NCBI RefSeq assembly: GCF_026810505.1
Contig: NZ_CP101750.1
Span: 4,803,254 to 4,867,253 of the forward strand
Direction of reading: 5' to 3'
DNA from: Streptomyces sp. Je 1-369
GTDB lineage: Bacteria; Actinomycetota; Actinomycetes; Streptomycetales; Streptomycetaceae
DNA: 64,000 nucleotides
Of this stretch, positions 7,911 to 18,218 are shown piece after piece. Made by a program: the position numbers and the translations under genes. The notes beneath the pieces were generated by a model, which was given only the letters and a program-made list of their open reading frames with translations, ran no database searches and was not told where the DNA came from. Positions within the stretch are counted from its first letter, which is position 1, and the number at the start of each line of letters is the position of its first letter.

Positions 7911-8666
7911 ATGACGCACGCGAGCGAGACGACGAACGCCACCGAGAACGGTGACACGACCCAAGCGACCCACGCGGGCCGTCAGCCCCAAGGGCCCCAA
8001 GGAGAGTTGCTCAGCACCGCAGGCCTGCCCTCCTGGCTCGACCCGGTCGTCCATGCCGCGCAGACGGTCCAGCCGCTCCAACTGAGCCGTTTCCTGCCCC
8101 CGGAGAGCGGCGCCGGACGCCAGTCCGCCGTACTGATCCTCTTCGGAGAGGGCGAGAAAGGCCCCGAGATACTCCTGATGGAGCGCGCGGGCTCCCTCCG
8201 GTCGCACGCGGGGCAGCCCTCGTTCCCCGGCGGCGCCCTCGACCCCGAGGACGGTGACCCGCAGGGCGAGGGCCCGCTGCGTGCCGCGCTGCGCGAGGCC
8301 GAGGAGGAGACGGGCCTCGACCCCCGCGGCGTCCAGCTCTTCGCCGAGCTGCCGCGCCTGTTCATCCCCGTGAGCGACTTCGTCGTGACGCCCGTCCTCG
8401 GCTGGTGGCGGACCCCGACGCCGGTCGGCGTCGTCGATCCGAACGAGACGGCCCGGGTCTTCACGGTTCCCGTGGCAGATCTCACGGACCCGGCGAACCG
8501 GGCGACGGCGATACACCCCAGCGGTCACCACGGGCCCGCCTTCCTTGTCGAGTCCGCCCTGGTCTGGGGTTTCACGGCCGGCGTGATCGATAGAATCCTG
8601 CACTTCGCGGGCTGGGAGCGCCCCTGGGACCGCGGCAGGCAGGTCCCGCTCGACTGGCGCGCATGA
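7911..8666 (+). CDS. NUDIX CoA pyrophosphatase (CoAse family)
   Basis: 251 residues. The UPF0035/CoAse signature LRSHAGQPSFPGGALD immediately precedes a NUDIX box ending LREAEEETGL, the pattern of CoA diphosphatases (NudL/NUDT7-like) that cleave CoA to phosphopantetheine and 3',5'-ADP. I use the ATG at 7911 with GGACGG spaced 8 nt upstream; the GTG at 7905 is an alternative. It lies between nth and marP as in mycobacteria. The N-terminal 25 residues are Thr-rich and unconserved. Confidence 0.85.
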   Translation: MTHASETTNATENGDTTQATHAGRQPQGPQGELLSTAGLPSWLDPVVHAAQTVQPLQLSRFLPPESGAGRQSAVLILFGEGEKGPEILLMERAGSLRSHAGQPSFPGGALDPEDGDPQGEGPLRAALREAEEETGLDPRGVQLFAELPRLFIPVSDFVVTPVLGWWRTPTPVGVVDPNETARVFTVPVADLTDPANRATAIHPSGHHGPAFLVESALVWGFTAGVIDRILHFAGWERPWDRGRQVPLDWRA

Positions 8667-8714
8667 CAAGGTTGCGTGGAACGGCGGCCGCGATGCGAGG
8701 CGAGGATTGAATCG

Positions 8715-9920
8715 GTGAACGTGCTGGACGTCCTGCTGCTGCTCGCCGCGGTGTGGTTCGCGGTCGTGGGGTACCGCCAGGGCTTCGTGGTCGGCATCCT
8801 CTCGGTGATCGGGTTCCTGGGCGGCGGTCTCGTGGCCGTCTATCTCCTGCCGGTCATCTGGGACGCGCTCAACGACGACGACGCGGCCACGGTGAGTACG
8901 ACGGCGGCGGTGATCGCCGTCGTCATCGTGATCGTCTGTGCCTCCATCGGGCAGGCCTTCACCACGCACCTCGGCAACAAGCTGCGCAGATACATCACCT
9001 GGCAGCCGGCCCGGGCCCTTGACGCGACGGGCGGCGCACTGGTGAACGTGGTGGCGATGCTCCTCGTCGCCTGGCTGATCGGTTCACTCCTGGCGGGTGC
9101 GACGCTGCCGACGCTCGGCAAGGAAGTCCGTAACTCCAAGGTGCTGCTCGGCGTCGACCGCGCCCTGCCCGGCCAGGCCGACACCTGGTTCACGGACTTC
9201 TCCTCGGTCCTCGCGCGCAACGGCTTCCCGCAGGTCTTCAGCCCGTTCTCGGACGAGCCCATCACGGAGGTCAAGCCTCCGGACCCCAAGCTCGCCAAGA
9301 GCGCGGTCGCCACGAAGGCGAAGCGCTCCATCGTGAAGGTCCGGGGCGAGGCCCGCAGTTGCGGCAAGGTCCTCGAAGGCACCGGCTTCGTCTTCGCGGA
9401 CCGCCGCGTGATGACCAACGCGCACGTGGTCGGCGGCGTGGACGACCCGACGGTCCAGATAGGCGATCAGGGCCAGATCCACGACGCCAAGGTCGTCCTC
9501 TACGACTGGGAGCGCGACATCGCCGTACTGGACGTGCCCACGCTGCGGGCACCGGCCCTGCAGTTCACGTCCAAGGACGCGGCGAGCGGCATGGGCGCCA
9601 TCGTCGCGGGCTTCCCCGAGGACGGGCCCTATGACGTGCGTCCCGCGCGCGTGCGCGGGCGCATCACGGCCAAGGGCCCGGACATCTACCATCGGGGCAC
9701 CGTGCGCCGTGATGTGTACTCGCTCTACGCGACCGTCCGCCAGGGCAACTCCGGAGGCCCGCTGCTCACGCCCGAAGGCAAGGTCTACGGCGTGGTCTTC
9801 GCGAAGTCCCTCGACGACCCGGACACCGGCTATGCGCTGACGGCGGACGAGGTGCGCGAGGACATCGAGAAGGGCCGCACCGCCAACCAAGAGGTGGACA
9901 GCGAGGGCTGCGCGCTCTAG
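8715..9920 (+). CDS. MarP-type membrane-anchored serine protease
   Basis: 401 residues. Four hydrophobic segments (about 5-20, 24-48, 62-82, 104-130) form a CvpA-like membrane domain, followed by a trypsin-like protease with His237 (MTNAHVVGG), Asp268 (ERDIAVLD) and Ser346 (RQGNSGGPL). Cys216 and the C-terminal Cys399 are placed like the regulatory disulfide of mycobacterial MarP (Rv3671c), which preserves acid and oxidative-stress resistance by processing a peptidoglycan hydrolase. The GTG at 8715 (CGAGGA upstream) begins VNVLDVLLLL; the ATG at 8676 would add a charged leader before the first membrane segment. Confidence 0.9.
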   Translation: MNVLDVLLLLAAVWFAVVGYRQGFVVGILSVIGFLGGGLVAVYLLPVIWDALNDDDAATVSTTAAVIAVVIVIVCASIGQAFTTHLGNKLRRYITWQPARALDATGGALVNVVAMLLVAWLIGSLLAGATLPTLGKEVRNSKVLLGVDRALPGQADTWFTDFSSVLARNGFPQVFSPFSDEPITEVKPPDPKLAKSAVATKAKRSIVKVRGEARSCGKVLEGTGFVFADRRVMTNAHVVGGVDDPTVQIGDQGQIHDAKVVLYDWERDIAVLDVPTLRAPALQFTSKDAASGMGAIVAGFPEDGPYDVRPARVRGRITAKGPDIYHRGTVRRDVYSLYATVRQGNSGGPLLTPEGKVYGVVFAKSLDDPDTGYALTADEVREDIEKGRTANQEVDSEGCAL

Positions 9921-10294
9921 GGCCTGTGTCGGTGGCTCTGGAGCGGCGGTCGGAGGCCCTGGAGGAGAACGGGGTCAGTCGCGGGTGTGCCGGAGCCGCG
10001 CGGAGACCCAGCGTGCCCTCCGGCGGAGGATGTGGGGAATGCCCATTTCTTGAGGGGGGCCGTGATGGCCCGGGTCCTGCGGCCCGCCCCTCTCGCGGCT
10101 GTTCAGCGCTGTGGCCGAGCGGCGATTGCGTGCTACGTCACTGTAGTCGTGCGTCCAGCCCATACCCCGACGTCTGCCCGTGCCCCATGGTCGGTAATCG
10201 CGCTCAGGGGCCCCAATTGGCCTATGCGCGAGGCAATTGGCGTTCGTAGGACAGACGTTCGCATGAACCCGTCAGCGATCTGCCTCACGGGCCC
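9921..10294. other. Intergenic region without a convincing gene
   Basis: 374 bp between convergent marP and the epoxide-hydrolase-like gene. Short frames exist on both strands (9926-10249 plus, 9975-10163 minus), but neither has a ribosome site, recognisable motif or normal codon pattern. A CCCCAATTGG-type element occurs near 10212. No strong hairpin seen. Confidence 0.5.
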
Positions 10295-11236
10295 TCAGCG
10301 GTCGGGCTCGGGGTCCTTCAGCCAGTTGACGAGTTCCGTCGAGAAGGCCACCGGATCCTCCTCGTGAGGGAAGTGTCCGAGGCCGTCGAAGAGGCGCCAG
10401 CGGTACGGCGCTTCGACGTACTCGCCCGATCCCGCCGCGCTCCTCGTCCGCATCACCGGGTCGAGCGAGCCGTGCAGATGCAGCGTCGGCACCCGCACCG
10501 GGCGCTTCATGCGACGGTTGAACTGCATGCCGTCGGGGCGTGCCATCGACCGCACCATCCAGCGGTACGGCTCGATCGAGCAGTGCGCCGTCGACGGGAT
10601 GCACATGGCCCGCCGGTACGTCTCGACCGCCTCGTCGTCCGGCAGTCCGGGCCCGGACCAGTCCCGCACCAGACGGCCCACCAGGGCGCCGTCGTCGGCG
10701 ACAAGTTGACGTTCCGGTACCCAGGGCCGCTGAAAGCCCCACACATACGACGCCGACGCGGTCTGCTTGCGGTCCGACAGCATCGCCGAGCGCCAGCGCC
10801 GCGGATGCGGCATCGAGGAGACGGCGAGGCGGCGCACCAGCTTGGGCCGCATCACGGCCGCCGTCCACGCGAGGTACCCGCCCAGGTCGTGCCCGACGAG
10901 CGCGGCGTCCGGCTCACCGAGGGAACGGACGACACCGGTGATGTCGAGGGCGAGGTTCGCCGGGTCGTAGCCGCGGGGCGTGCGGTCGCTGCCGCCCACG
11001 CCCCGCAGGTCCATCGCGACGGCACGGAAACCAGCGTCCGCGAGCGCCACCATCTGGTGCCGCCACGTCCACCAGAACTGCGGGAAACCGTGCAGGAGCA
11101 GGACCAGCGGCCCGTCCCCCATCTCGGCGATGTGGAAGCGCGCGCCGTTGGCGGCCACATCCCGGTGGGTCCAGGGTCCCTCGGCGCGTACGACCGAGGC
11201 GGAGGAATGGGCCGATTGGGCGGCGGGGTCCGTCAT
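10295..11236 (-). CDS. Alpha/beta hydrolase, epoxide-hydrolase-like
   Basis: 313 residues with the oxyanion-hole motif HGFPQFWWTW and nucleophile elbow GHDLGG. The nucleophile is Asp, not Ser, which points to epoxide hydrolases/haloalkane dehalogenases. The C-terminal catalytic His is in GLGHFPHEEDP. Its ATG overlaps the stop of the upstream holin-like gene by 4 bp. The counterpart near marP in M. tuberculosis is ephE (Rv3670, from memory), consistent with an epoxide hydrolase. Substrate unknown. Confidence 0.83.
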   Translation of the reverse strand: MTDPAAQSAHSSASVVRAEGPWTHRDVAANGARFHIAEMGDGPLVLLLHGFPQFWWTWRHQMVALADAGFRAVAMDLRGVGGSDRTPRGYDPANLALDITGVVRSLGEPDAALVGHDLGGYLAWTAAVMRPKLVRRLAVSSMPHPRRWRSAMLSDRKQTASASYVWGFQRPWVPERQLVADDGALVGRLVRDWSGPGLPDDEAVETYRRAMCIPSTAHCSIEPYRWMVRSMARPDGMQFNRRMKRPVRVPTLHLHGSLDPVMRTRSAAGSGEYVEAPYRWRLFDGLGHFPHEEDPVAFSTELVNWLKDPEPDR

Positions 11237-11730
11237 GAGGACGAGCGTGCCACAGTGGCCCCCGTCTCACCGATTCGGACGTCGACAGCACCCGCGGGGC
11301 CCACGGCACGGGGATGCGGCTTGACGTTCCCCAGTACGGCAGCCGTCTCTTTGGCCGAAGCGGCGACCTTCTGCGGGCCCTTGCCCTTCTTGGCCTTCTT
11401 CGCGAAGACGACGCCGATCAGCGCGAGCAACCCGGCCACCAGCACGTTCGCGGCGAAGGACAGCAGGAAGCAGACGGCGAGGTTCCAGCCGCTCCAGGTA
11501 CGGATGCCGTACGCGAGCGCGAAACTCAGCATCGGCAGCGAGAAGATGAGGACCGCTCCGGCCGCGGCGAACGCGCCGCCGCCGATCGCGCCGCGCTTGA
11601 CGTCCTGCCGCAGCTGCGCCTTGGCCAGCGCGATCTCGTCGTGGACCAGCGCGGACATCTCACCGGTCGCCGTGGCGACCAGTTGGCCGAGGCTGCGCTC
11701 GGCGCCGACGGGGCCGTCGGGTGAGCTCAT
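11233..11730 (-). CDS. Phage-holin-like (DUF1469/holin III) membrane protein
   Basis: 165 residues with an amphipathic N-terminal helix (ALVHDEIALAKAQLRQDV), two hydrophobic segments near 52-76 and 84-110, and a basic KKAKKGKG patch after them. This is the actinobacterial putative actinophage holin III / DUF1469 layout; despite the name these are housekeeping membrane proteins, not phage genes. ATG at 11730 with GGGGAG upstream. Couples to the downstream hydrolase. Confidence 0.75.
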   Translation of the reverse strand: MSSPDGPVGAERSLGQLVATATGEMSALVHDEIALAKAQLRQDVKRGAIGGGAFAAAGAVLIFSLPMLSFALAYGIRTWSGWNLAVCFLLSFAANVLVAGLLALIGVVFAKKAKKGKGPQKVAASAKETAAVLGNVKPHPRAVGPAGAVDVRIGETGATVARSSS

Positions 11731-11782
11731 CGCGTTCTCCCCTTTTTCTCTTCTGATTGCTTCTGAGATATGTCTGCTCAGA

Positions 11783-13186
11783 TCATGCCGGACCGTTGCC
11801 ATCCTCGCGTTCCCCAACCGCTACTTCGGCAAGCCTCCGGTGTTCCGCGGCCTTCTTCTCGTAGATCGCGGCCATCCGGTGGTGGTACTCCGGGTCGTCC
11901 ATCTCGTAGATGTCGGGGACTCCGCTGAGGTCGTCGTCGCGTTCCTCGTCCTCGCACAGCTTGCGGTACTTGGCATTACGCATCTTCAGCAGGATCCCGG
12001 AGAACAGCGCCGCGATGAGAGAGCCGGTCAGGACGGCCGCCTTGATCTCGTCGGTGAGCAGCGGGTTCTCGGTGAAGGCGAGCTCGCCGATCAGCAGCGA
12101 GACGGTGAAGCCGATGCCCGCCAGTGAGGCGACCGCGAACACGTCGGGCCAGGCCAGGTCGTCGTTCAGCTCCGCCCTGGTGAAGCGCGCCGCGAGCCAG
12201 GTGCCGCCGAAGATGCCGACGGCCTTGCCGACCACGAGGCCGAGGACCACACCGAGCGTCTCCGGCTGGGTGAAGACATCGCCGAGCGCGCCGCCCGTGA
12301 CCACCACTCCGGCGCTGAACAGGGCGAACAGCGGCACGGCAAGGCCCGCGGAGAGGGGACGTACGAGATGTTCGATGTGCTCGCCGGGGGAGTGCTCCTC
12401 GCTCTCGTCCTCCTTGTGGCAGCGCAGCATCAGGCCCATGGCGACGCCCGCGATGGTGGCGTGGATGCCGCTGTTGTACATCAGGCCCCAGGTGGCGAGC
12501 GCCAGCGGAACGTAGATGTACCAGCCCCGCACCCGCTTCCTGAGCAGCAGCCAGAACACGACGAGGCCGAGGACGGCGCCGCCGAGCGCGGCGAAGTTGA
12601 GGTCGCTGGTGAAGAAGACCGCGATGATCAGGATCGCGAAGAGGTCGTCGACGACGGCGAGGGTCAGCAGGAAGGCGCGGAGCGCGGACGGCAGTGAGGT
12701 GCCGATGACGGCGAGGACCGCGAGCGCGAAGGCGATGTCGGTGGCGGTCGGCACCGCCCAGCCGTCCAGTGAGCCGCCACCCGCGGTGTTGGTGAGGAAG
12801 TAGACGAGCGCGGGCACCGCCATGCCGCAGAGCGCCGCGACGACGGGCAGTGCCGCCGCCTTGGGGTCGCGCAGGTCGCCCGCGACCAGCTCGCGCTTGA
12901 GTTCGATGCCGGCCACGAAGAAGAAGACGGCGAGCAGACCGTCGGCCGCCCAGTGCTGGACGGAGAGGTCGAGGCCGAGGGAGCCGGGCCCGAGGTGAAA
13001 GTTCCGGACGGAGTCGTACGAGCCGCCTGCCGTGTTCGCCCAGATCAGAGCGGCGACGGCGGCGACGAGCAGCAGCACGCCGCCGACGGTCTCGGCGCGC
13101 AGGGCTTCCGCGACGAAGTTCCGCTCGGGCAGGGAAAGGCGTCCGAGCACCTTGCGGTCGTTGTTGCTGGGGACGGGCGCGGACAC
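11783..13186 (-). CDS. nhaA: Na+/H+ antiporter NhaA
   Basis: 467 residues with about 12 membrane segments. The NhaA signature is present: PTATDIAFALAVLAV and VVDDLFAILIIAVFF, containing the paired aspartates that bind the ion. It exchanges external H+ for internal Na+ at alkaline pH. A soluble charged tail of roughly 70 residues (EDEERDDDLSGVPDIYEMD) follows the last membrane helix and exceeds E. coli NhaA (388 aa). GTG at 13186 with a clear GGAGG 9 nt away. The acs terminator lies just upstream, so it has its own promoter. Confidence 0.93.
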   Translation of the reverse strand: MSAPVPSNNDRKVLGRLSLPERNFVAEALRAETVGGVLLLVAAVAALIWANTAGGSYDSVRNFHLGPGSLGLDLSVQHWAADGLLAVFFFVAGIELKRELVAGDLRDPKAAALPVVAALCGMAVPALVYFLTNTAGGGSLDGWAVPTATDIAFALAVLAVIGTSLPSALRAFLLTLAVVDDLFAILIIAVFFTSDLNFAALGGAVLGLVVFWLLLRKRVRGWYIYVPLALATWGLMYNSGIHATIAGVAMGLMLRCHKEDESEEHSPGEHIEHLVRPLSAGLAVPLFALFSAGVVVTGGALGDVFTQPETLGVVLGLVVGKAVGIFGGTWLAARFTRAELNDDLAWPDVFAVASLAGIGFTVSLLIGELAFTENPLLTDEIKAAVLTGSLIAALFSGILLKMRNAKYRKLCEDEERDDDLSGVPDIYEMDDPEYHHRMAAIYEKKAAEHRRLAEVAVGEREDGNGPA

Positions 13187-13362
13187 GTGAGTCGACCTCC
13201 GGTCGGGTAGGCAGGGCTGAGCACATGCCGACCAGACTTCCCGGCGCACCTAGGTACTACTTGTCACGTTTTCTCGTCGCATCGTCTTGTCGCGATGTTG
13301 ACGCGATCCTTAGCTTACCTAACGTGCGCCCGGACGAATCCAGTGATCTTCACCCTAAGGGC

Positions 13363-13402
13363 AAAAAGGACACCCGGCGCGCTTGGCGCCGGGTGCCCTT
13401 TC
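13363..13402 (-). terminator. Intrinsic terminator of acs
   Basis: On the minus strand a 15-bp stem (AAGGGCACCCGGCGC with one G-T wobble against GCGCCGGGTGTCCTT) and a 5-nt loop run directly into TTT. A textbook Rho-independent terminator 14 bp after the acs stop. Confidence 0.92.
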
Positions 13403-13415
13403 CGTACAGAGGGCC

Positions 13416-15374
13416 CTAGTCCTCGCTGGGAGCGGCCGGAAGCTTCGTCTGGATGAGGTCCATCACGGACGAGTCGGTGAGCGTGGTGACATCACCGAGC
13501 TCCCGGTTCTCCGCGACGTCCCGCAGCAGACGGCGCATGATCTTGCCGGACCGGGTCTTCGGCAGCTCGGCCACCGGCAGGACCCGCTTCGGCTTGGCGA
13601 TCGGACCGAGCGTGGCGCCCACGTGGTTGCGCAGGTCCGCGACGAGCCCCTCGTCCTCGGCGCTCGCCGTGCCGCGCAGGATCACGAACGCCACGATGGC
13701 CTGCCCCGTGGTCTCGTCCGCCGCGCCCACGACCGCCGCCTCGGCGACCGCCGGGTGCGAGACGAGCGCCGACTCGACCTCCGTGGTGGAGATGTTGTGC
13801 CCGGAGACGAGCATCACGTCGTCCACGCGGCCGAGCAGCCAGATGTCGCCGTCCTCGTCCTTCTTGGCACCGTCACCGGCGAAGTACTTGCCCTCGAAAC
13901 GCGACCAGTACGTGTCGATGAACCGCTGGTCGTCGCCCCAGATGGTGCGCAGCATCGAGGGCCACGGCTCGGTCAGGACCAGGTAACCGCCGCCGCCGTC
14001 CGGCACCTCGTTCGCCTCGTCGTCGACGACGGTGGCGGAGATGCCCGGCAGGGCGCGCTGGGCGCTGCCCGGCTTGGTCTCGGTCGCGCCCGGCAGCGGC
14101 GAGATCATCATCGCGCCGGTCTCGGTCTGCCACCAGGTGTCCACGATGGGACAGCGGTCGCCGCCGATGTTCTTGCGGTACCAGATCCACGCCTCGGGGT
14201 TGATCGGCTCACCGACCGACCCGAGCACCCGCAGGCTGCTCAGGTCGAACTTCGCGGGGATGTCGTCGCCCCACTTCATGAAGGTGCGGATGGCCGTGGG
14301 CGCGGTGTAGAGGATCGTGACCCCGTACTTCTGGACGATCTCCCAGAAGCGGCCCTGGTGCGGGGTGTCGGGGGTGCCCTCGTACATCACCTGCGTCGCG
14401 CCGTTCGCCAGCGGTCCGTACGTGATGTACGAGTGGCCGGTGACCCAGCCGATGTCGGCCGTGCACCAGTAGACGTCGGTCTCCGGCTTGAGGTCGAAGA
14501 CGGCGTGGTGGGTGTACGCGGCCTGCGTCAGGTAGCCACCGGAGGTGTGCAGGATGCCCTTCGGCTTACCCGTGGTGCCCGAGGTGTAGAGGATGAAGAG
14601 CGGGTGCTCCGCGTCGAAGGCCTCGGGAGTGTGCTCGGCGGACTGCTTTCGCGTGATCTCGTGCCACCACACGTCGCGGCCCTCGGTCCACGCCACGTCC
14701 TGCTGGGTGCGCTGTACGACGAGGACGTGCCGGACGCCCTCGACGCGGCTCACGGCCTCGTCCACGGCGGGCTTGAGCGCGGAGGGCTTGCCCCGGCGGT
14801 ACCCGCCGTCGGAGGTGATGACGACCTTGGCGTCGGCGTCCTCGATGCGCTTGGCGATCGCGTCGGCGGAGAAGCCGCCGAAGACCACGGAGTGGGCGGC
14901 GCCGATGCGGGCGCAGGCCAGCATCGCGACGACTGCCTCGGGGATCATCGGCAGATAGACGGCTACGCGGTCGCCCTTCCGGACGCCCAGCTCGGTCAGC
15001 GCGTTGGCTGCCCGGCTGACCTCGTCCTTCAGCTCGGCGTAGGTGATGGCCCGGCTGTCGCCGGGCTCACCCTCGAAGTGGATCGCGACGCGGTCGCCGT
15101 TGCCGGCCTCCACGTGGCGGTCGACGCAGTTGTACGCGACGTTGAGCTTCCCGTCGGCGAACCACTTGGCGAACGGCGGGTTCGACCAGTCGAGCGTCTC
15201 GGTCGGCTCCGTGGCCCAGGTCAGCCGACGGGCCTGCTCGGCCCAGAAGCCGAGCCGGTCAGCCTTGGCCTGTTCGTACGCCTCCGCCGTGACGTTGGCG
15301 GCGGCAGCCAGCTCCGCCGGCGGCGCGAAGCGACGCTCCTCCTTCAAGAGGTTGGCCAGGCTTTCATTGCTCAC
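13416..15374 (-). CDS. acsA: Acetyl-CoA synthetase
   Basis: 652-residue AMP-forming synthetase that makes acetyl-CoA from acetate, ATP and CoA. Adenylation core [27 protein letters not shown], and C-terminal [11 protein letters not shown] with the Lys that is acetylated to switch the enzyme off. Length and sequence match Streptomyces AcsA. GTG at 15374 with AAGGGAG upstream. Monocistronic, ending in an intrinsic terminator. Confidence 0.95.
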   Translation of the reverse strand: MSNESLANLLKEERRFAPPAELAAAANVTAEAYEQAKADRLGFWAEQARRLTWATEPTETLDWSNPPFAKWFADGKLNVAYNCVDRHVEAGNGDRVAIHFEGEPGDSRAITYAELKDEVSRAANALTELGVRKGDRVAVYLPMIPEAVVAMLACARIGAAHSVVFGGFSADAIAKRIEDADAKVVITSDGGYRRGKPSALKPAVDEAVSRVEGVRHVLVVQRTQQDVAWTEGRDVWWHEITRKQSAEHTPEAFDAEHPLFILYTSGTTGKPKGILHTSGGYLTQAAYTHHAVFDLKPETDVYWCTADIGWVTGHSYITYGPLANGATQVMYEGTPDTPHQGRFWEIVQKYGVTILYTAPTAIRTFMKWGDDIPAKFDLSSLRVLGSVGEPINPEAWIWYRKNIGGDRCPIVDTWWQTETGAMMISPLPGATETKPGSAQRALPGISATVVDDEANEVPDGGGGYLVLTEPWPSMLRTIWGDDQRFIDTYWSRFEGKYFAGDGAKKDEDGDIWLLGRVDDVMLVSGHNISTTEVESALVSHPAVAEAAVVGAADETTGQAIVAFVILRGTASAEDEGLVADLRNHVGATLGPIAKPKRVLPVAELPKTRSGKIMRRLLRDVAENRELGDVTTLTDSSVMDLIQTKLPAAPSED

Positions 15375-15531
15375 GACATCTCCCTTGCGCTGCTTTGCCG
15401 GGGGCGACCGTTGTGTCCGAAGCCACAGCTCATCAGACACAACCCGTGGTGACAAGGGCCTGCCGAAAATTGGTTTAGACCTTTACTCGTGCGTTTCCCG
15501 GCCGGTCACGCGGAGGGGGCACTCGGCGGGG

Positions 15532-17922
15532 TCACCCGGAGGGCGTCCGCTCGACTTCGGCCTGTGCTGTGGGCGCCACCTGGTCGAAGACCTCGTCGGG
15601 AAGCGGCTCGGCACCGCTGCCCTCCGTCAGCAGATAGGACTGTGCCTCACCGACGTGGAAGTACATACCGTGCAGCTCAAGATCACCTTCGGCAAGTCGG
15701 CGCGCCACCGACTCGTGCGCCCTCAAGTGCTCCAGTTGCTGTACGACATTGGTGAGGCAGAGCTGCTCGACCGCGTCGGCGGGCGCGCGCCCGGCGAGAC
15801 GCGCCCACGCCCTGTCCTGTGCGCCCATGCGCTCCAGGCTCGGCAGGCCGTGCCGCAGCCACCGCTTCAGCGGGGTCTGGGCGCCGCCCGGCGGTGTGTT
15901 GAGCAGCGCCTGCATGGCACCGCATCCGGAGTGCCCGCACACGGTGATGGACCGCACCTCGAGCACATCCACCGCGTACTCGATCGCGGCGCCCACCGAG
16001 TCGTCCCCGCTCTCGGCGCCCGGCAGCGGCACCAGGTTGCCCACATTGCGGACGACGAAGAGGTCACCGGGACCGCTCGACGTGATCATCGAGGTGACGA
16101 CGCGGGAGTCCGCGCAGGTCAGAAAGAGCTGTGCGGGCTGCTGTCCCTCACGCGCGAGCCGGGCCAGCTCGCCCCGCACATGAGGTGCCGTGTTCCGCTG
16201 GAAGGCGCTGATCCCGCTGGCGAGTTGGTGCCCGCTGGGCCGACGCCCCTCCTGTCCCTCCTGACGCTCCTCCTGCGGCCGGTCGCAGTGGTGATTGCGC
16301 CATGGGGCCCACGGCCTGCAACAGGAGTGGGACGCGCCCACCAGCTCCCGGCTCCCCGGTCCTGAACCCCCGGCGGGCACGGAGATACGAGTCCCGGCGC
16401 GGCCGGTGACCTCGACACTGCCGCCGTGCGCGGTGTGCGCGTCCTGCCAGCACTGCAGCGATTCGTACGCGGCATGGTCCATGAAAGATCCGTCCAACTC
16501 CACGATCACGTCGGCCCCGTGGGGCACCTGGTGCAGTGCCTTGCTGAGTCTCGGCACCGCGAGGAACGTCAACTGCCCGCGCACCCGCACGTGATGGACA
16601 CCGTCGTCCTCGCAGTGGGTGATGCGGGTGCGGGCGAGCCGGTGCAGGGAGACGCCCACGGCGACGGCGACGCCGAGAGCCACGCCTTCGAGGACACCGA
16701 GGAAGACCACGCCGAGGCTCGTGACGGCGTAGACGACGATCTCGCGGTGGCGGGTGATGGTGCGGATGTGGTTGAGGCTGACCATCTGGATGCCGACGAC
16801 CATGACGAGCGCGGCAAGGGCGGCGAGGGGGATCAGCTCCAGGACGGGCACCAGGAGCAGCGCGGCGACTACTACCCAAACGCCGTGCAGCATCGTGGAG
16901 TTCCGGCTCACGGCGCCCGCCCGGATATTGGCCATGCTGCGCACGGCGACTCCGGCGACGGGTAGCCCGCCGAGCGCTCCGGACACGATGTTCGCCGCGC
17001 CCTGGCCGAGCAGCTCGCGGTCGAGGTCGGCGCGGCGCACGCCCGGGTGGAGGTCGGCCTGACCGGCGATGACCTTGTCGACGGCGACGGCGCCGAGCAG
17101 CGACTGCACGCTGCACACCAACGTGATGGTGAGCACGGCGGCGACGAGGCCGAGCGCGGGCCCTTCCGGCAGCCCGGCCAGCGCGTGGCTGCGCCAGGAC
17201 GGCAGGTCGACCTCGTCGACCCGGAGTCCGGCGAGCGCGGAGACGGCCGTCGCGGCGGCGACGGAGATGAGGGCCGCGGGCATGACGCGGGTGAAGCGCC
17301 CCGCACGGCCGGGAATCCGTGGCCAGAGCAGCAGGATCGCCAGGGTGAGCAGGCTGATCGCCAGGGCGGCCAGATGCAGGTCGGCCAGTTGGGCGGGGAG
17401 GGCCCGGAGGTTGTCGAGCACGGAGCTCTGCGGGGTGCCGCCGAGCACGATGTGCAGCTGGGCGACGGCGATGGTGACTCCGATGCCGGTCAGCATGCCG
17501 TGGACGACGGCGGGGCTGACGGCGAGCGCGGTGCGGGCCACGTGCAGGCAACCGAGGCCGAGTTGGGCGAGTCCGGCGAGGACGGTGATGGCGCAGGTGG
17601 TGCGCCAGCCGTACCGGTGGATGAGGTCGGCGGTGACGACGGTGAGGCCGGCGGCGGGGCCGCTGACCTGTAGTGGTGATCCGCCGAGCGCTCCGGCGAG
17701 GATGCCGCCGACGGCGGCGGCGACGAGGCCCGCCTGGAGCGGCGCTCCGGTGGCGAGGGCGATGCCCAGCGACAACGGCAGGGCGATCAGGAAGACGGCG
17801 ACCGATGCGGAGAGGTCGGCACCGGCGATGCGGAACCTCTTGCCCGGTGGCGGGGCGTGGGGGTTGTTGGCGCGAGGCGTGTGAGCCGAGTCAGGGGTGC
17901 GGGTGGGGACGCAGGCAGACAT
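15532..17922 (-). CDS. SulP anion transporter fused to beta-carbonic anhydrase
   Basis: 796 residues. Residues ~30-440 are a SulP permease (about 12 membrane segments beginning ADLSASVAVFLIALPLSLGI), ~450-550 a STAS-like domain (VIVELDGSFMDHAAYESL), and ~590-780 a beta-carbonic anhydrase with LTCADSRV and CGHSGCGAM supplying the Cys-Asp/His-Cys zinc ligands. SulP members move bicarbonate or sulfate; fusion to carbonic anhydrase points to bicarbonate uptake with interconversion to CO2. A His/Cys/Arg-rich linker (SCCRPWAPWRNHHCDRP) joins the halves. ATG at 17922 with GGAGGAG. Confidence 0.9.
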   Translation of the reverse strand: MSACVPTRTPDSAHTPRANNPHAPPPGKRFRIAGADLSASVAVFLIALPLSLGIALATGAPLQAGLVAAAVGGILAGALGGSPLQVSGPAAGLTVVTADLIHRYGWRTTCAITVLAGLAQLGLGCLHVARTALAVSPAVVHGMLTGIGVTIAVAQLHIVLGGTPQSSVLDNLRALPAQLADLHLAALAISLLTLAILLLWPRIPGRAGRFTRVMPAALISVAAATAVSALAGLRVDEVDLPSWRSHALAGLPEGPALGLVAAVLTITLVCSVQSLLGAVAVDKVIAGQADLHPGVRRADLDRELLGQGAANIVSGALGGLPVAGVAVRSMANIRAGAVSRNSTMLHGVWVVVAALLLVPVLELIPLAALAALVMVVGIQMVSLNHIRTITRHREIVVYAVTSLGVVFLGVLEGVALGVAVAVGVSLHRLARTRITHCEDDGVHHVRVRGQLTFLAVPRLSKALHQVPHGADVIVELDGSFMDHAAYESLQCWQDAHTAHGGSVEVTGRAGTRISVPAGGSGPGSRELVGASHSCCRPWAPWRNHHCDRPQEERQEGQEGRRPSGHQLASGISAFQRNTAPHVRGELARLAREGQQPAQLFLTCADSRVVTSMITSSGPGDLFVVRNVGNLVPLPGAESGDDSVGAAIEYAVDVLEVRSITVCGHSGCGAMQALLNTPPGGAQTPLKRWLRHGLPSLERMGAQDRAWARLAGRAPADAVEQLCLTNVVQQLEHLRAHESVARRLAEGDLELHGMYFHVGEAQSYLLTEGSGAEPLPDEVFDQVAPTAQAEVERTPSG

Positions 17923-18218
17923 GTTTCCCGTCTCCTCCGGGGCAGCGCGGTCGCGGGACAAGGGGTCCTCCGAAGATCTCTGGAGGGCATATCGCGGCCG
18001 TGGGTCACGGCGTGCAGCGGCGGGATTTCTCAACTCTCGGTAAACGGATCGTAATCCAGAGTAAAGGTCCGGGATGGATTTTCAGGGCAAATGGTGCAAT
18101 CAGTCACCCTGATGAGTGAATAAAGAATTTAATCGGCTCGTCGGAACATTTGATTCCGGATGCCGTGCGACGTTCGGTCGGAATTGTCCCGACTTGCACG
18201 GAAGTAGGTGGGCGGAAC

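Noticed and set aside
9926..10249. Possible 107-residue gene, and a 62-residue frame on the other strand
   Set aside because: No ribosome site or recognisable sequence; codon pattern unlike neighbours.
11233..11730. Prophage remnant because of holin-like gene
   Set aside because: No other phage genes; the family is a common chromosomal actinobacterial membrane protein.
13383..15452. 689-residue plus-strand frame
   Set aside because: Exactly opposite acsA, no domain, shadow.
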